A DNA stretch of 64,000 bases from RHLJ01 sp965247355 (GCA_965247355.1 OZ252011.1:3472001-3536000); one strand, 5' to 3'; shown: positions 27,716-37,021, numbered from the stretch's first letter. Notes: generated by a model from the letters alone, not told the origin. Numbers and translations are program-made.

Positions 27716-29266
27716 ATGGAAAACAATGAAAAAGTAGAGCGCCTGCTACAGCTCAGAAAAGAAGCGTTGAAAGGTGGTGGAGAAGTTCGCATCGCAAAAC
27801 AACACGAAAAAGGGAAACTTACAGCTCGTGAAAGGGTAGATTTACTTGTTGATAAAGGGAGTTTTGAAGAAATTGATGCCTTTGTAACGCATCGAAGCAC
27901 GGCCTTTGGGCTGGAAAAGCAGAAGTTTTTGGGCGATGGAGTTATTACTGGATTTGGTAAAATACATGGGAAACCTGTGTACATCTTCAGTCAGGACTTC
28001 ACTGTATTTGGTGGTTCTTTATCCGAAACTCATGCCGAAAAGATTTGCAAGATTATGGATCTGGCAATCAAAAATGGTATTCCTGTAATTGGATTGAATG
28101 ACTCCGGAGGAGCTCGTATTCAGGAAGGAGTGACCTCCCTTGGTGGTTATGCAGAAGTATTCTGGAGAAATACCATGGCATCAGGAGTAGTACCTCAGAT
28201 TTCTGCTGTAATGGGACCTTGTGCCGGTGGAGCGGTTTATAGTCCGGCGCTTACGGATTTCATTTTTATGGTCGAAAATACCAGCTACATGTTTGTGACC
28301 GGGCCTAATGTAGTTAAAACGGTAACACATGAAGAAGTGACTTCTGAGGAATTAGGCGGTGCAGCAACTCATAATTCTAAATCAGGAGTAGCCCATTTTG
28401 CAACAGCTAATGATGCGGTTTGTCTTCAGGAAATTCGAAAACTGATGAGCTATATCCCACAAAATTGTGAGGAAAAAGTACCTAACATTCCTTCTAAAGA
28501 TCCGGATTCAGCGAAAGCTAAAGCATTGGAATCTATCGTTCCTTTAAACCCGAACAAACCCTATGATATGCACGATGTTATCCAGGGGATTGTGGATAAG
28601 GATTCATTTTTTGAGGTTCAGAAGGACTATGCGGAAAGTATTATTGTAGGATTTGCCCGACTTGGTGGACGAAGTGTTGGAATAGTTGCCAATCAACCAC
28701 TTTCTCTTGCCGGGGTTTTGGGAATCAGATCATCGCTAAAAGGAGCTCGGTTTGTTCGTTTCTGTGATGCCTTTAATATTCCACTTGTGGTTCTTGAAGA
28801 TGTCCCCGGATTTCTTCCAGGAACAGATCAGGAATGGGGTGGGATTATCAAGCATGGAGCAAAGTTACTTTATGCATTCTGTGAAGCTACAGTCCCCAAA
28901 ATGACCGTTATTACCCGTAAGGCCTATGGTGGAGCATATGATGTGATGAATTCCAAGCATATCCGTGCAGATTATAATGTAGCATGGCCAACAGCTGAAA
29001 TTGCGGTAATGGGTACCAAAGGTGCGGTGGAGATTATCTTCCGAAGAGAAATTGGGAAAGCAGATGATCCTGACGCCAAACAAAAAGAATTAGAAGCACA
29101 GTACGCTCAAGAATTTGCTCATCCATATAAAGCAGCAGCCCGTGGTTTTATTGATGATGTAATTCTTCCTTCAGAAACACGTGAAAAGTTGATCAAGATG
29201 CTGGAAGTCACTCAACATAAAGTAGACTCAGTACCGAAGAAAAAGCATGATAATTTACCATTATAA
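27716..29266 (+). CDS. pccB: Acyl-CoA carboxylase beta subunit (propionyl-CoA carboxylase type)
   Basis: A 516-aa carboxyltransferase that moves CO2 from carboxybiotin to propionyl- or another acyl-CoA. The ATG at 27716 has Shine-Dalgarno GAGGAG 4 bases upstream; a TTG further upstream is less likely. Motifs: GKLTARERVDLLVD, NDSGGARIQEGV, GPCAGGAVYSPA for one acyl-CoA lobe and GFLPGTDQEWGGII, KAYGGAYDVM for the other. The biotin carboxylase/carrier subunit is not in the window. The pathway would feed propionyl-CoA into methylmalonyl-CoA, in keeping with the fatty-acid oxidation cluster just downstream. Confidence 0.95.
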   Translation: MENNEKVERLLQLRKEALKGGGEVRIAKQHEKGKLTARERVDLLVDKGSFEEIDAFVTHRSTAFGLEKQKFLGDGVITGFGKIHGKPVYIFSQDFTVFGGSLSETHAEKICKIMDLAIKNGIPVIGLNDSGGARIQEGVTSLGGYAEVFWRNTMASGVVPQISAVMGPCAGGAVYSPALTDFIFMVENTSYMFVTGPNVVKTVTHEEVTSEELGGAATHNSKSGVAHFATANDAVCLQEIRKLMSYIPQNCEEKVPNIPSKDPDSAKAKALESIVPLNPNKPYDMHDVIQGIVDKDSFFEVQKDYAESIIVGFARLGGRSVGIVANQPLSLAGVLGIRSSLKGARFVRFCDAFNIPLVVLEDVPGFLPGTDQEWGGIIKHGAKLLYAFCEATVPKMTVITRKAYGGAYDVMNSKHIRADYNVAWPTAEIAVMGTKGAVEIIFRREIGKADDPDAKQKELEAQYAQEFAHPYKAAARGFIDDVILPSETREKLIKMLEVTQHKVDSVPKKKHDNLPL

Positions 29267-29278
29267 ATTGCTGAACAG

Positions 29279-30178
29279 TTATTCAACATTTGGGCGATCA
29301 ATTTCAAGGAACTGATCAAAGGTGTAAGTACGCCCTGTTAATTTAAAAATCTCTTTAACAAGTATTTCACGACTTGGGGCATTAAAACCTAAATCAGGTT
29401 CCCTTGTACTTCTCATAATAGAGTTTAGAGTAGGTCGGTATACCAGAGAATCGCGGTAAAAGCCCCCCTCAAAAATACCCACATCCTCATAGCCGGGAAG
29501 CCCGAAGAAATGTTTCCATTTAATTTTTGTGGAGTCGTCGGTTATATCAAGGTTATTAAAAGCATCACCTGTTGCGAGAATTTCAAGATCACTTTTCACT
29601 CCAGACTCATATTCATCGCCTAGTAAAGCGAAAGCATGTCCTACTTCATGCAATTTAGTTTGAGGCCTAGAATAACTTCTGTAGTACGCTATTTTATTTC
29701 CACCTCTTGCAACACCATTCAAACTCTTATATGAAAAAAGTATCAAATTCCTGGGATCAAATGTCTCAATTCCGGTTGCTTTGTTTACATACTCCTCGAT
29801 CTTCTCGTAATCAGTGTCACTGGATGGTCTTCCCTGATAGTTAAATGTAGTTTCTTTTCCAGTATTCGCTGCATATACAATAAATAAATTAAACTCATTT
29901 CTAAAGGTATTAAAAGGAGGTGCACTTAATATATTTTCAAAATCTTCTGTGGCGTTTTTTCGATATAAACCAACCTCCTTATGCAAGTCAGAAGTTGTGT
30001 AATTCTCTCCCAGAAATATAATATTCATTTTATTTTCCGGGTCAAAATGAACCTTTTCTACCTCTCCTTTCTGAAAGTATTGGTCCTCAGGGTAAAGTTC
30101 ATCATCGACAGAGTCAGATTTGTTGCAGGATAAAAATAATATCAAACTGATAAGAGAGAAGTATGTAAAACCTTTCAT
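29279..30178 (-). CDS. M64-family metallopeptidase lipoprotein
   Basis: A 299-aa predicted lipoprotein (lipobox LSC, Cys18) that belongs to the IgA-peptidase-like M64 family. The zinc motif is LHEVGHAFALLGDEY, with His177, Glu178, His181 and the downstream acidic Asp-Glu pair. The upstream MNIIFLGENYTTSDL is the typical start of the catalytic domain. M64 proteins are secreted endopeptidases of Bacteroidota and a few pathogens; the substrate here is unknown. It is convergent with pccB, with a 12-bp gap. Confidence 0.9.
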   Translation of the reverse strand: MKGFTYFSLISLILFLSCNKSDSVDDELYPEDQYFQKGEVEKVHFDPENKMNIIFLGENYTTSDLHKEVGLYRKNATEDFENILSAPPFNTFRNEFNLFIVYAANTGKETTFNYQGRPSSDTDYEKIEEYVNKATGIETFDPRNLILFSYKSLNGVARGGNKIAYYRSYSRPQTKLHEVGHAFALLGDEYESGVKSDLEILATGDAFNNLDITDDSTKIKWKHFFGLPGYEDVGIFEGGFYRDSLVYRPTLNSIMRSTREPDLGFNAPSREILVKEIFKLTGRTYTFDQFLEIDRPNVE

Positions 30179-30264
30179 AATAATATCTTTAGAAGTATCT
30201 ATTCTTAATCAGAATATGCCCTATCCCGTTCCAAAAAAGTGAAGGAAACAGAAGAAATTTTCTA

Positions 30265-30690
30265 CTATAAATCTACGATTGCCAGTGTACACCGGGAAGT
30301 ACACACCAGCTTTCCTCGTTCATCCAAAATTTTAGTTTCCCATACGTGAATGGTTCGTCCGATTTGAATGGGAGTTGCTGTTCCTGTTACTTTTCCGCCT
30401 TCTTTAACAGGTCGGTGATGATTCGCATTAATCTCCACACCAACAGCAGTTTTATTTTTTGGAAGATGAGTCCAGGCACCAACTGAGCATAGAGTTTCAG
30501 CCAGAGAGACCGATGCTCCCCCATGTAAAACACGGAAAGGTTGAACAGTTCGCTCATCCACAGGCATTTCACCAATCATCTCTTCCTTACTGATTTTTAG
30601 GAATTTAATTCCAAGAGTGGTGCCCATATTCGCTTCATTTCTTTTAAGGAACCATTGGGCTTTTTCTTTAATAGAATCTTCTATAATCAT
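30265..30690 (-). CDS. PaaI/YdiI-type hotdog thioesterase
   Basis: A 141-aa acyl-CoA thioesterase with the hotdog fold: VLHGGASVSLAETLCSVGAW is the active-site helix, and VGVEINANHHRPVKEGGKVTGTA and CTSRCTLAIVDL are the strands. Relatives hydrolyse 1,4-dihydroxy-2-naphthoyl-CoA (MenI) or phenylacetate-derived CoA esters. It is divergent from the acyl-CoA synthetase operon. A 15-bp palindrome lies 8 bp upstream of its ATG, so it may be controlled together with that operon. Confidence 0.92.
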   Translation of the reverse strand: MIIEDSIKEKAQWFLKRNEANMGTTLGIKFLKISKEEMIGEMPVDERTVQPFRVLHGGASVSLAETLCSVGAWTHLPKNKTAVGVEINANHHRPVKEGGKVTGTATPIQIGRTIHVWETKILDERGKLVCTSRCTLAIVDL

Positions 30691-30698
30691 AAAACTTG

Positions 30699-30713
30699 CT
30701 TAACAGTGTTAAG
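30699..30713. promoter_or_regulatory. 15-bp palindrome CTTAACA-G-TGTTAAG
   Basis: Both arms are perfect reverse complements around a central G. It lies 8 bp upstream of the thioesterase ATG and about 80 bp upstream of the acyl-CoA synthetase ATG. It is a candidate operator for a TetR- or GntR-type fatty-acid regulator, which is not encoded nearby. Confidence 0.45.
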
Positions 30714-30734
30714 TTGAGTATTTATTTAGTGGAA

Positions 30735-30762
30735 ACGCTTTCATGTTTTTGTCTGAAAGTGT
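30735..30762. promoter_or_regulatory. Inverted repeat ACGCTTTCA-N10-TGAAAGTGT
   Basis: Nine-base arms with one G-T mismatch lie in the middle of the same divergent region. It is weaker evidence than the two flanking perfect palindromes, but adds to the density of symmetric sites. Confidence 0.3.
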
Positions 30763-30768
30763 ATCTAT

Positions 30769-30783
30769 AGTTACAACGTAACT
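30769..30783. promoter_or_regulatory. 15-bp palindrome AGTTAC-AAC-GTAACT
   Basis: Perfect six-base arms around a 3-nt centre, 12 bp upstream of the acyl-CoA synthetase ATG. Its half-site resembles that of the palindrome at 30699-30713 (GTTA/TTAAC core), so both may bind the same repressor. Binding here would block translation-proximal transcription. Confidence 0.4.
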
Positions 30784-30795
30784 TATCAAGAATGT

Positions 30796-32583
30796 ATGAA
30801 ATATGAACCAGCAGTAGTACCTCTTTTACTTGAAGAGGGAATGAAAAAAAATAAACTAGGGATTCTCTCTGCTGTAAAACGTAAAGGGCAATGGATTGAA
30901 ACCTCTGTGGATGATTTCAGAAGGAAGGTAAAACACCTTGCATTGGGATTGTATCATCTGGGAGTTCGTAAAGGAGACCGGGTTTCCATTCACTCAGAAA
31001 ACAGCACAGAATGGCTTATTTGTGATCAGGCAGTACTATCTCTTGGTGCTGTGAATGTGGCCATCTATACCACTCAGCCAGCCGATCAGATTAAATATAT
31101 CCTGGAAAATTCGGAGGCAAAAGTTCATATCGTATCAAATGATGAGCTATTCGATGAAACCAAACCTCTCGTTAAAGCGATTACCTCAATTGAAGCGATT
31201 ATTTGTATTCAACCTTCTTCACATAAAAAACTCAAAGGTTTTGAAGAGGTCATGGAGATGGGTGAAAAACTGAATGACGAGCAACCTAATCTCTTTGAAG
31301 AATTAAGAAACGCCATAGAACCGGAGGATCTGGCAAACATCAATTATACTTCAGGAACTACAGGTGTTCCTAAAGGAGTAATGCTCACTCATATGAATCT
31401 TGCATCGAATGCACTTGCTTCATTGGAAAGAATGCCATTTAAGGCTGATGACTTTGAGTCTCCTAAGATTCTTTCTTATCTGCCGTTGGCGCATATGCTG
31501 GAAAGAATTGCTTCATATTTATACATCTGTTCCGGAGCTTCAATTTATTATATAGAAGATGTTCAGGACTTCAGAACGGATCTTATAACTGTAAAACCAA
31601 TCTATTTTGCTACTGTTCCAAGACTTCTTGAGAAGATTATGACTGGAATAAAAGTGAAGGGTCAGGAGCTTTCCGGCGTTAAAAAACGGTTGTACTACTG
31701 GGCGGTTAAATTTGCAGAAGAGTACGACCCAGAGCATCCACCACAGGGATTAGATGCAATACAATGGAAAATTGCAGACAAGCTGGTGTACTCGAAGATT
31801 CGAGAAGGCATGGGTGGAAATTTGGTTGGTACCACTGTTGGTGGGGCTGCTTTGTCCCCACCGGTAATGCGTTTTTTCAATGGTATCGGCTTGAAATGTG
31901 GCATGGGGTATGGGTTGACAGAAACCTCACCTGTAATGACGTCCAGTTTGCCAGATGTAATCAGAATCGGTTCTGCCGGAAAAGCGCTTGAGGATGTTGA
32001 AATCAGAATAGCAGAAGATGGCGAAATAGAAACCAGAGGACCAAATCTGATGAAGGGCTATTACAAAATGCCCGATAAAACTGCGGAAGTGATGACGGAG
32101 GATGGCTGGTTTTGTACCGGTGACATTGGTCATATTGATGATGAAGGTTGGTTGTTTATTACTGATCGAAAAAAATCAATGTTTAAACTTTCGACAGGGA
32201 AATATGTAGCTCCTCAACCAATAGAAAATGCATTAATAAACAGTGGGTTTATTGATCAGGCGATGGTGGTTGGTAGTGAAGAGAAATTCTGCGCGGCATT
32301 AATAGGAGTCGATTGGTCAAATATGGAAAAGAGATTTAAGCAAAAAGGAGTACCATTTCCTGATGAAAACCTTACTACCAACGAACAAATTCTTAGCAAG
32401 GTTCAACTGGAAGTAGATAAGGTAAACCGTACGTTACCTCATTGGGAGCAGATTAAGAGATTTGTTCTCCTGGAAAGACCATTTAGTATAGACAGAGGAG
32501 AGCTCACACCAAAAATGAGTGTAAAGAGAAGTGTGGTTAAAAAGAACTACGCAGATGAAATTAAATCAATTTATGAAGAATAG
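30796..32583 (+). CDS. Long-chain acyl-CoA synthetase (AMP-forming)
   Basis: A 595-aa enzyme that activates fatty acids to acyl-CoA through an acyl-adenylate. The AMP-binding P-loop-like motif is NYTSGTTGVPKGVMLTH, the ATP/AMP motif GMGYGLTETSPVM, and the hinge DGWFCTGDIGHIDDEGWLFITDRKK. It resembles the FadD15/FAA1-type long-chain synthetases. It is the first gene of the beta-oxidation operon; the next ATG is 12 bp downstream. A four-codon minimal frame (ATG at 30792) overlaps the start, probably by chance. Confidence 0.95.
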   Translation: MKYEPAVVPLLLEEGMKKNKLGILSAVKRKGQWIETSVDDFRRKVKHLALGLYHLGVRKGDRVSIHSENSTEWLICDQAVLSLGAVNVAIYTTQPADQIKYILENSEAKVHIVSNDELFDETKPLVKAITSIEAIICIQPSSHKKLKGFEEVMEMGEKLNDEQPNLFEELRNAIEPEDLANINYTSGTTGVPKGVMLTHMNLASNALASLERMPFKADDFESPKILSYLPLAHMLERIASYLYICSGASIYYIEDVQDFRTDLITVKPIYFATVPRLLEKIMTGIKVKGQELSGVKKRLYYWAVKFAEEYDPEHPPQGLDAIQWKIADKLVYSKIREGMGGNLVGTTVGGAALSPPVMRFFNGIGLKCGMGYGLTETSPVMTSSLPDVIRIGSAGKALEDVEIRIAEDGEIETRGPNLMKGYYKMPDKTAEVMTEDGWFCTGDIGHIDDEGWLFITDRKKSMFKLSTGKYVAPQPIENALINSGFIDQAMVVGSEEKFCAALIGVDWSNMEKRFKQKGVPFPDENLTTNEQILSKVQLEVDKVNRTLPHWEQIKRFVLLERPFSIDRGELTPKMSVKRSVVKKNYADEIKSIYEE

Positions 32584-32595
32584 AAGACCAGAGAT

Positions 32596-34941
32596 ATGAA
32601 AAAAATCAGGAAAGTAGCAGTATTAGGATCTGGCGTAATGGGTAGTCAGATTGCTGCACATTGTATTAATGCAGGACTTGAAGTGCTTTTACTGGATCTG
32701 AAAAGTGATGATCCAAAGCGTCCGAATAAAATTGCAGAAGAGAGTATTAAAAAGATATTGAGTTTGAAGCCGGCACCATTTGGTCTTCCTGAATTTGCAA
32801 CACGAATTAAAGTGGGAAATTTCGAAGATGATTTTGAACAACTAAAAGATGCGGACTGGATTTGTGAAGTAATTATCGAGCGAATGGACATCAAAAAACA
32901 AATGATGGCCCGGTTGGATAAAGTGAGGAGTGAAGAAACTATCGTTAGCTCAAATACTTCCGGACTTCCTATTTTTGAGATTAGTTCAGATTGTTCCGAA
33001 GATTTTAAACAGCATTTTTTGGGAACTCACTTTTTTAATCCGCCACGCTATATGAAACTACTCGAAATCATACCTACAGAGTTTACCTCTGAAAAGGTGA
33101 TTTCTCATATGAGTTCTTTTTGTGAAAGGGTACTTGGAAAAGGAGTAGTGCTTTGTAAGGATACCCCGAACTTTATTGCTAATCGTATTGGAGTTTTTTC
33201 GATGGCAGCCATCATGCCTTATTTCTTTGATGGAAAGTTCCGTGTGGAAGAAATTGACGCTCTCACAGGAACACTTACAGGTTATTCCAAGTCGGCAACA
33301 TTCAGAACAGGAGATATTGTTGGCTTAGACGTTATGGCTCATGTATCTAACAATATTCATCCAATGATCCCGGACGATGAGATGAAGGATACGTTCAGGC
33401 TTCCTGAGCGATTTGGGAAAATGATTGAAAAAGGAAAGCTTGGTAACAAAAGTGGGGAAGGATTCTATAAGAAAGTTCAAACTGAAAAAGGACAGGAATT
33501 CCATGTTATAAATCCTGAAACGTTAGAGTATGAGTCTCAAAAAGATATAAGTAATGAAGTTGTGACCGAGGCTAAAAAGTTCAGAAATGTAAGAGAGCGC
33601 CTTAAGTTTCTGAGCTTTCACGATTCCCGAATAGGTGAATTTGTATGGGAAACACAACGGGATTTGCTGCTGTATGCAGCGAACCGGGTTCCGGAAATTT
33701 CAAACTCGATTGAGTCAGTAGATCGTGCGATGAAATGGGGATTTAATTGGGAAATCGGACCTTTTGAAAGGTGGGATGCACTTGGTGTTGATTCAGTCAT
33801 TGAGAAATTAAATACTGAAGAAAAAGATATTCCTGAAGTGATTTCTGATTTGAAACAAGCTGGGTTTAGTTCGTTCTATAAAGATGGGAAAGTATTTGAT
33901 CCTGTTTCAAAAACTATGGTAGATCAAACACCTAGTGCAGTAGGTGAGCTTACCGTTTCGCAGATTAGGAATACAAAAACTCCGTTTTTTGAGAATGATT
34001 CTGCCGCTTTATTGGATATGGGTGATGGTATTGCTTTGTTCGAATTCAAAACAAAAAATGCCACACTTGGTTTTGAGCTTGTTAAGTCGTTAGAGAGTTG
34101 CCTTGATTCAGTAGAAAAGCACTTCAAAGCGTTGGTAATAAGTCATGATGGAGATAACTTTGCCTATGGTGCTAACCTGATGGAAGCCGTACAGGCAGTT
34201 CAATCCGGCAAGTTTGAAGATGTTGTAGCTGCGGTTACTAACTTCCAGAGAACCGCAGTTAAGCTGAGATATGCTTCATTCCCTGTAATTGCGGCTCCTT
34301 TTGGTAGAACGTTAGGTGGAGGTACAGAATTTGTATTGTACTCCGACCGTGTTGTAGCTCATTATGAACTATATATGGGTCTAGTTGAAGTTGGAGTAGG
34401 TTTGATTCCTGCAGGAGGAGGAACAACAGAGCTATTAAAACGAGCAATGAATAAGCTCGAACCCGAAGCAGATCCACTTCCGTTTATCAAAGAAGCCTTT
34501 AAAACAATTGGGTTAGCAAAAGTATCAGATAGTGCTCATAAAGCAAGGGAGCTTGGTTTTTTACGTGATGAAGATGTAATTATAACGAATCGCAATCTTC
34601 AACTTGCTATAGCAAAAGAAGAGGCACTTTCGATGTTAGAGGTGGGTTATCAGCCTCCTGCAAAAGAACCGGTTAAAGTTCAAGGTCTTAAGGCTCTTGG
34701 TGTAATGAAAACCATGCTTTATGTGATGAATGAAGCAAGGTACGCCACTGATTATGATAAGGTTGTGAGCGGAAGAGTAGCTCATGTGCTTTCTGGTGGT
34801 GATTTAAGCGAGCCTCAGGAAGTGCCGGAAGATTATCTGTTGAAGTTAGAGCGTGAAGCAATTCTGGAATGCTTTAAAGATGAAGGTACACACGCCCGAA
34901 TCGAACACATGCTTAAAACAGGGAAGCCCCTTCGAAATTAA
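32596..34941 (+). CDS. 3-hydroxyacyl-CoA dehydrogenase / enoyl-CoA hydratase fusion
   Basis: A 781-aa beta-oxidation protein of the FadN/FadB-like type in which the dehydrogenase comes first. Residues 5-310 hold the NAD-binding Rossmann domain (VLGSGVMGSQIAAHCINAGLEVLLLD) and the C-terminal dehydrogenase helices (GTHFFNPPRYMKLLEII; GDIVGLDVMAHV). The enoyl-CoA hydratase/crotonase domain is at about 470-680, with the oxyanion segments FAYGANLMEAV and FGRTLGGGTEFVLYSD. The order differs from E. coli FadB, where the hydratase is N-terminal. It works with the thiolase encoded next. Confidence 0.95.
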   Translation: MKKIRKVAVLGSGVMGSQIAAHCINAGLEVLLLDLKSDDPKRPNKIAEESIKKILSLKPAPFGLPEFATRIKVGNFEDDFEQLKDADWICEVIIERMDIKKQMMARLDKVRSEETIVSSNTSGLPIFEISSDCSEDFKQHFLGTHFFNPPRYMKLLEIIPTEFTSEKVISHMSSFCERVLGKGVVLCKDTPNFIANRIGVFSMAAIMPYFFDGKFRVEEIDALTGTLTGYSKSATFRTGDIVGLDVMAHVSNNIHPMIPDDEMKDTFRLPERFGKMIEKGKLGNKSGEGFYKKVQTEKGQEFHVINPETLEYESQKDISNEVVTEAKKFRNVRERLKFLSFHDSRIGEFVWETQRDLLLYAANRVPEISNSIESVDRAMKWGFNWEIGPFERWDALGVDSVIEKLNTEEKDIPEVISDLKQAGFSSFYKDGKVFDPVSKTMVDQTPSAVGELTVSQIRNTKTPFFENDSAALLDMGDGIALFEFKTKNATLGFELVKSLESCLDSVEKHFKALVISHDGDNFAYGANLMEAVQAVQSGKFEDVVAAVTNFQRTAVKLRYASFPVIAAPFGRTLGGGTEFVLYSDRVVAHYELYMGLVEVGVGLIPAGGGTTELLKRAMNKLEPEADPLPFIKEAFKTIGLAKVSDSAHKARELGFLRDEDVIITNRNLQLAIAKEEALSMLEVGYQPPAKEPVKVQGLKALGVMKTMLYVMNEARYATDYDKVVSGRVAHVLSGGDLSEPQEVPEDYLLKLEREAILECFKDEGTHARIEHMLKTGKPLRN

Positions 34942-34973
34942 GAAAGAGCGTTAAGAATTTAGATTTATCAATT

Positions 34974-36155
34974 ATGAAAACAGCCTATATAGTTTTAGCA
35001 AAGCGAACTGCCTGTGGAAAGGCAAATAAGGGTTCACTAAGGTTTACTTATCCGGATACTTTAGGTGGAGAGGTAATCAAGGATTTAATGAAGCAGGTTC
35101 CCGATCTGGATCCGGCTGAAGTGGATGACGTTATGATTGGATGTGCATTTCCCGAGGCCTCTCAGGGACTAAATATTGCACGTCAGGTCGCTCTACTTGC
35201 CGGACTACCGGATTCTGTTCCTGGAGTAACTGTCAATCGCTTTTGTTCTTCCGGTTTGCAAACCATTGCGATGGCAGCAGAACGCATCATGGCAGGAGGA
35301 GCAGATGTGATTATTGCTGGAGGCGTTGAATCTATGAGTATGGTTCCGATGGGTGGAATATCTTTTCAGCCAAATCCAGACTTAGTAGATAATCGCCCTG
35401 AGGTGTATATCAGTATGGGACTTACTGCAGAAAATGTTGCTGAAAAGTATGAAATAAGCCGGGATGATCAGGATGCTTTTGCTTATCAAAGTCACCAGAG
35501 AGCTATAGCAGCATGGGAAGAAGGAAAATTCGATGGGCAAATCACTCCCATCGAAGTAGTTGAAAAGAAAATTAGTGCAGATGGTGAAATTATTAAAGAA
35601 AGGTTCACATTCAGCAAAGATGAAGGACCAAGAGGAGATACTTCTACCGAAGTATTAAATAAGCTCAGACCTGTATTTAAAGCTGGAGGAAGTGTTACGG
35701 CAGGGAACTCATCCCAAATGAATGATGCCGCTTCATGTGTTCTAGTGATGAGCGAAGAAAAAGTAAAAGAACTTGGGCTCATGCCAATAGCTCGTTATGT
35801 AGGTTTTGAGGTGGCTGGAGTAGCCCCGGAATATATGGGAATCGGACCTGTTGAAGCAGTTCCTAAAGTATTGAAGAGAACGGGAATAAGTCTTAATGAA
35901 ATCAGCTTAATAGAATTGAATGAGGCATTTGCAGCGCAGGGACTGGCGGTTATTCGGGAACTCGGATTTGATCAGGAAATAACCAATGTAAATGGTGGAG
36001 CAATAGCGATGGGGCACCCACTTGGTTGTACGGGGGCGAAGTTAACCACTCAGATTCTCCACGAGATGCAACGTAGAAATTCGAAATATGGATTAGTAAC
36101 CATGTGTATCGGTGGCGGAATGGGTGCAGCTGGAATTTTTGAGAACTTAAACTAA
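34974..36155 (+). CDS. Acetyl-CoA C-acyltransferase (thiolase)
   Basis: A 393-aa thiolase that cleaves 3-ketoacyl-CoA with CoA. The active-site cysteine is in NRFCSSGLQTIA (about residue 90). The catalytic histidine is in NGGAIAMGHPLGCTGAK and the second cysteine in VTMCIGGGMGAAG. The 390-aa length is standard. It lies third in the operon (33 bp after the preceding gene, 9 bp before the next) and functions with the multifunctional protein as the FadA/FadB pair. Confidence 0.96.
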   Translation: MKTAYIVLAKRTACGKANKGSLRFTYPDTLGGEVIKDLMKQVPDLDPAEVDDVMIGCAFPEASQGLNIARQVALLAGLPDSVPGVTVNRFCSSGLQTIAMAAERIMAGGADVIIAGGVESMSMVPMGGISFQPNPDLVDNRPEVYISMGLTAENVAEKYEISRDDQDAFAYQSHQRAIAAWEEGKFDGQITPIEVVEKKISADGEIIKERFTFSKDEGPRGDTSTEVLNKLRPVFKAGGSVTAGNSSQMNDAASCVLVMSEEKVKELGLMPIARYVGFEVAGVAPEYMGIGPVEAVPKVLKRTGISLNEISLIELNEAFAAQGLAVIRELGFDQEITNVNGGAIAMGHPLGCTGAKLTTQILHEMQRRNSKYGLVTMCIGGGMGAAGIFENLN

Positions 36156-36164
36156 GGTATAGTA

Positions 36165-37019
36165 ATGTTTACAGAAGATACACTTGCAGGTAAAACGATT
36201 TTGATTACTGGTGGAGGAAGCGGGCTTGGATTAGCAATGGCGAAAGGATTTGCAAGATCAGGTGCTAATGTAGCAATCTGTGGAAGAACCGAAGAAAAAC
36301 TCCAAAAGGCTGTTAATGAAATCAAAGAGGAAAAAGATGGATCTGAAGTTCGTTACTATGTGAATGATGTACGAGATCATGAGGCTGTAAAAGAAATGAT
36401 ATCCACTATTGTTTCAGACTTTGGATCCATGGAAGGTTTGGTAAACAATGCGGCAGGTAATTTTTTATCTGCATCAGAAGATCTTACTCCGGGAGGATTT
36501 AAAGCGATTGTAGATATTGTACTGCATGGAAGTTTTAATTCTACTCATGCCTTTGGGAATTATTTAATAGACAACAAAAGAGAAGGTTCCATTCTAAACA
36601 TTGTAACCACTTATGCAGAGAGTACAGGTTGTGCTTTTGTACTTCCCTCTGCATGTAGTAAAGCGGGTGTTCTTGCTATGACTCGTTCTCTGGCTTTTGA
36701 ATGGGCAGAATATGGAATCCGTGTGAATGCAATTGCACCTGGCCCTTTTCCTACAAAAGGCGCATGGTCCAGGTTGGTTCCTGATAAAATGATTGAAAAA
36801 CTCTTTGTCAAAAAAATACCGATGAAGAGATATGGAAAGCATGAAGAACTTGCTAACCTTGCTACTTTCCTTATGTCAGATCTGGTTCCGTATATAACAG
36901 GTGAATCTGTGGTAATAGATGGGGGGGAACGACTTCAGGCCGGACAATTTAATTTCATCAACGACCTGATGTCTCGTAAAAAACTAAAGGCTGCTTTTAA
37001 AGCAATGAAGCCTAAGTAA
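36165..37019 (+). CDS. SDR oxidoreductase, mitochondrial-type 2,4-dienoyl-CoA reductase
   Basis: A 284-aa short-chain dehydrogenase. The cofactor motif is TGGGSGLG with the downstream NAAGNF. The canonical SDR YxxxK is altered to the DECR-type arrangement: TTYAESTGCAFVLPSACSKAGV, with the lysine kept and no tyrosine four before it, as in animal mitochondrial 2,4-dienoyl-CoA reductase, followed by RVNAIAPGPFPTKGAWSRL. The enzyme would let the operon degrade polyunsaturated acids. It is the last gene of the beta-oxidation operon (9 bp after the thiolase). Confidence 0.88.
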   Translation: MFTEDTLAGKTILITGGGSGLGLAMAKGFARSGANVAICGRTEEKLQKAVNEIKEEKDGSEVRYYVNDVRDHEAVKEMISTIVSDFGSMEGLVNNAAGNFLSASEDLTPGGFKAIVDIVLHGSFNSTHAFGNYLIDNKREGSILNIVTTYAESTGCAFVLPSACSKAGVLAMTRSLAFEWAEYGIRVNAIAPGPFPTKGAWSRLVPDKMIEKLFVKKIPMKRYGKHEELANLATFLMSDLVPYITGESVVIDGGERLQAGQFNFINDLMSRKKLKAAFKAMKPK

Positions 37020-37021
37020 TG

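Noticed and set aside
30792..30806. Four-codon upstream reading frame overlapping the acyl-CoA synthetase start
   Set aside because: Too short and lacking its own ribosome binding site; most likely chance.
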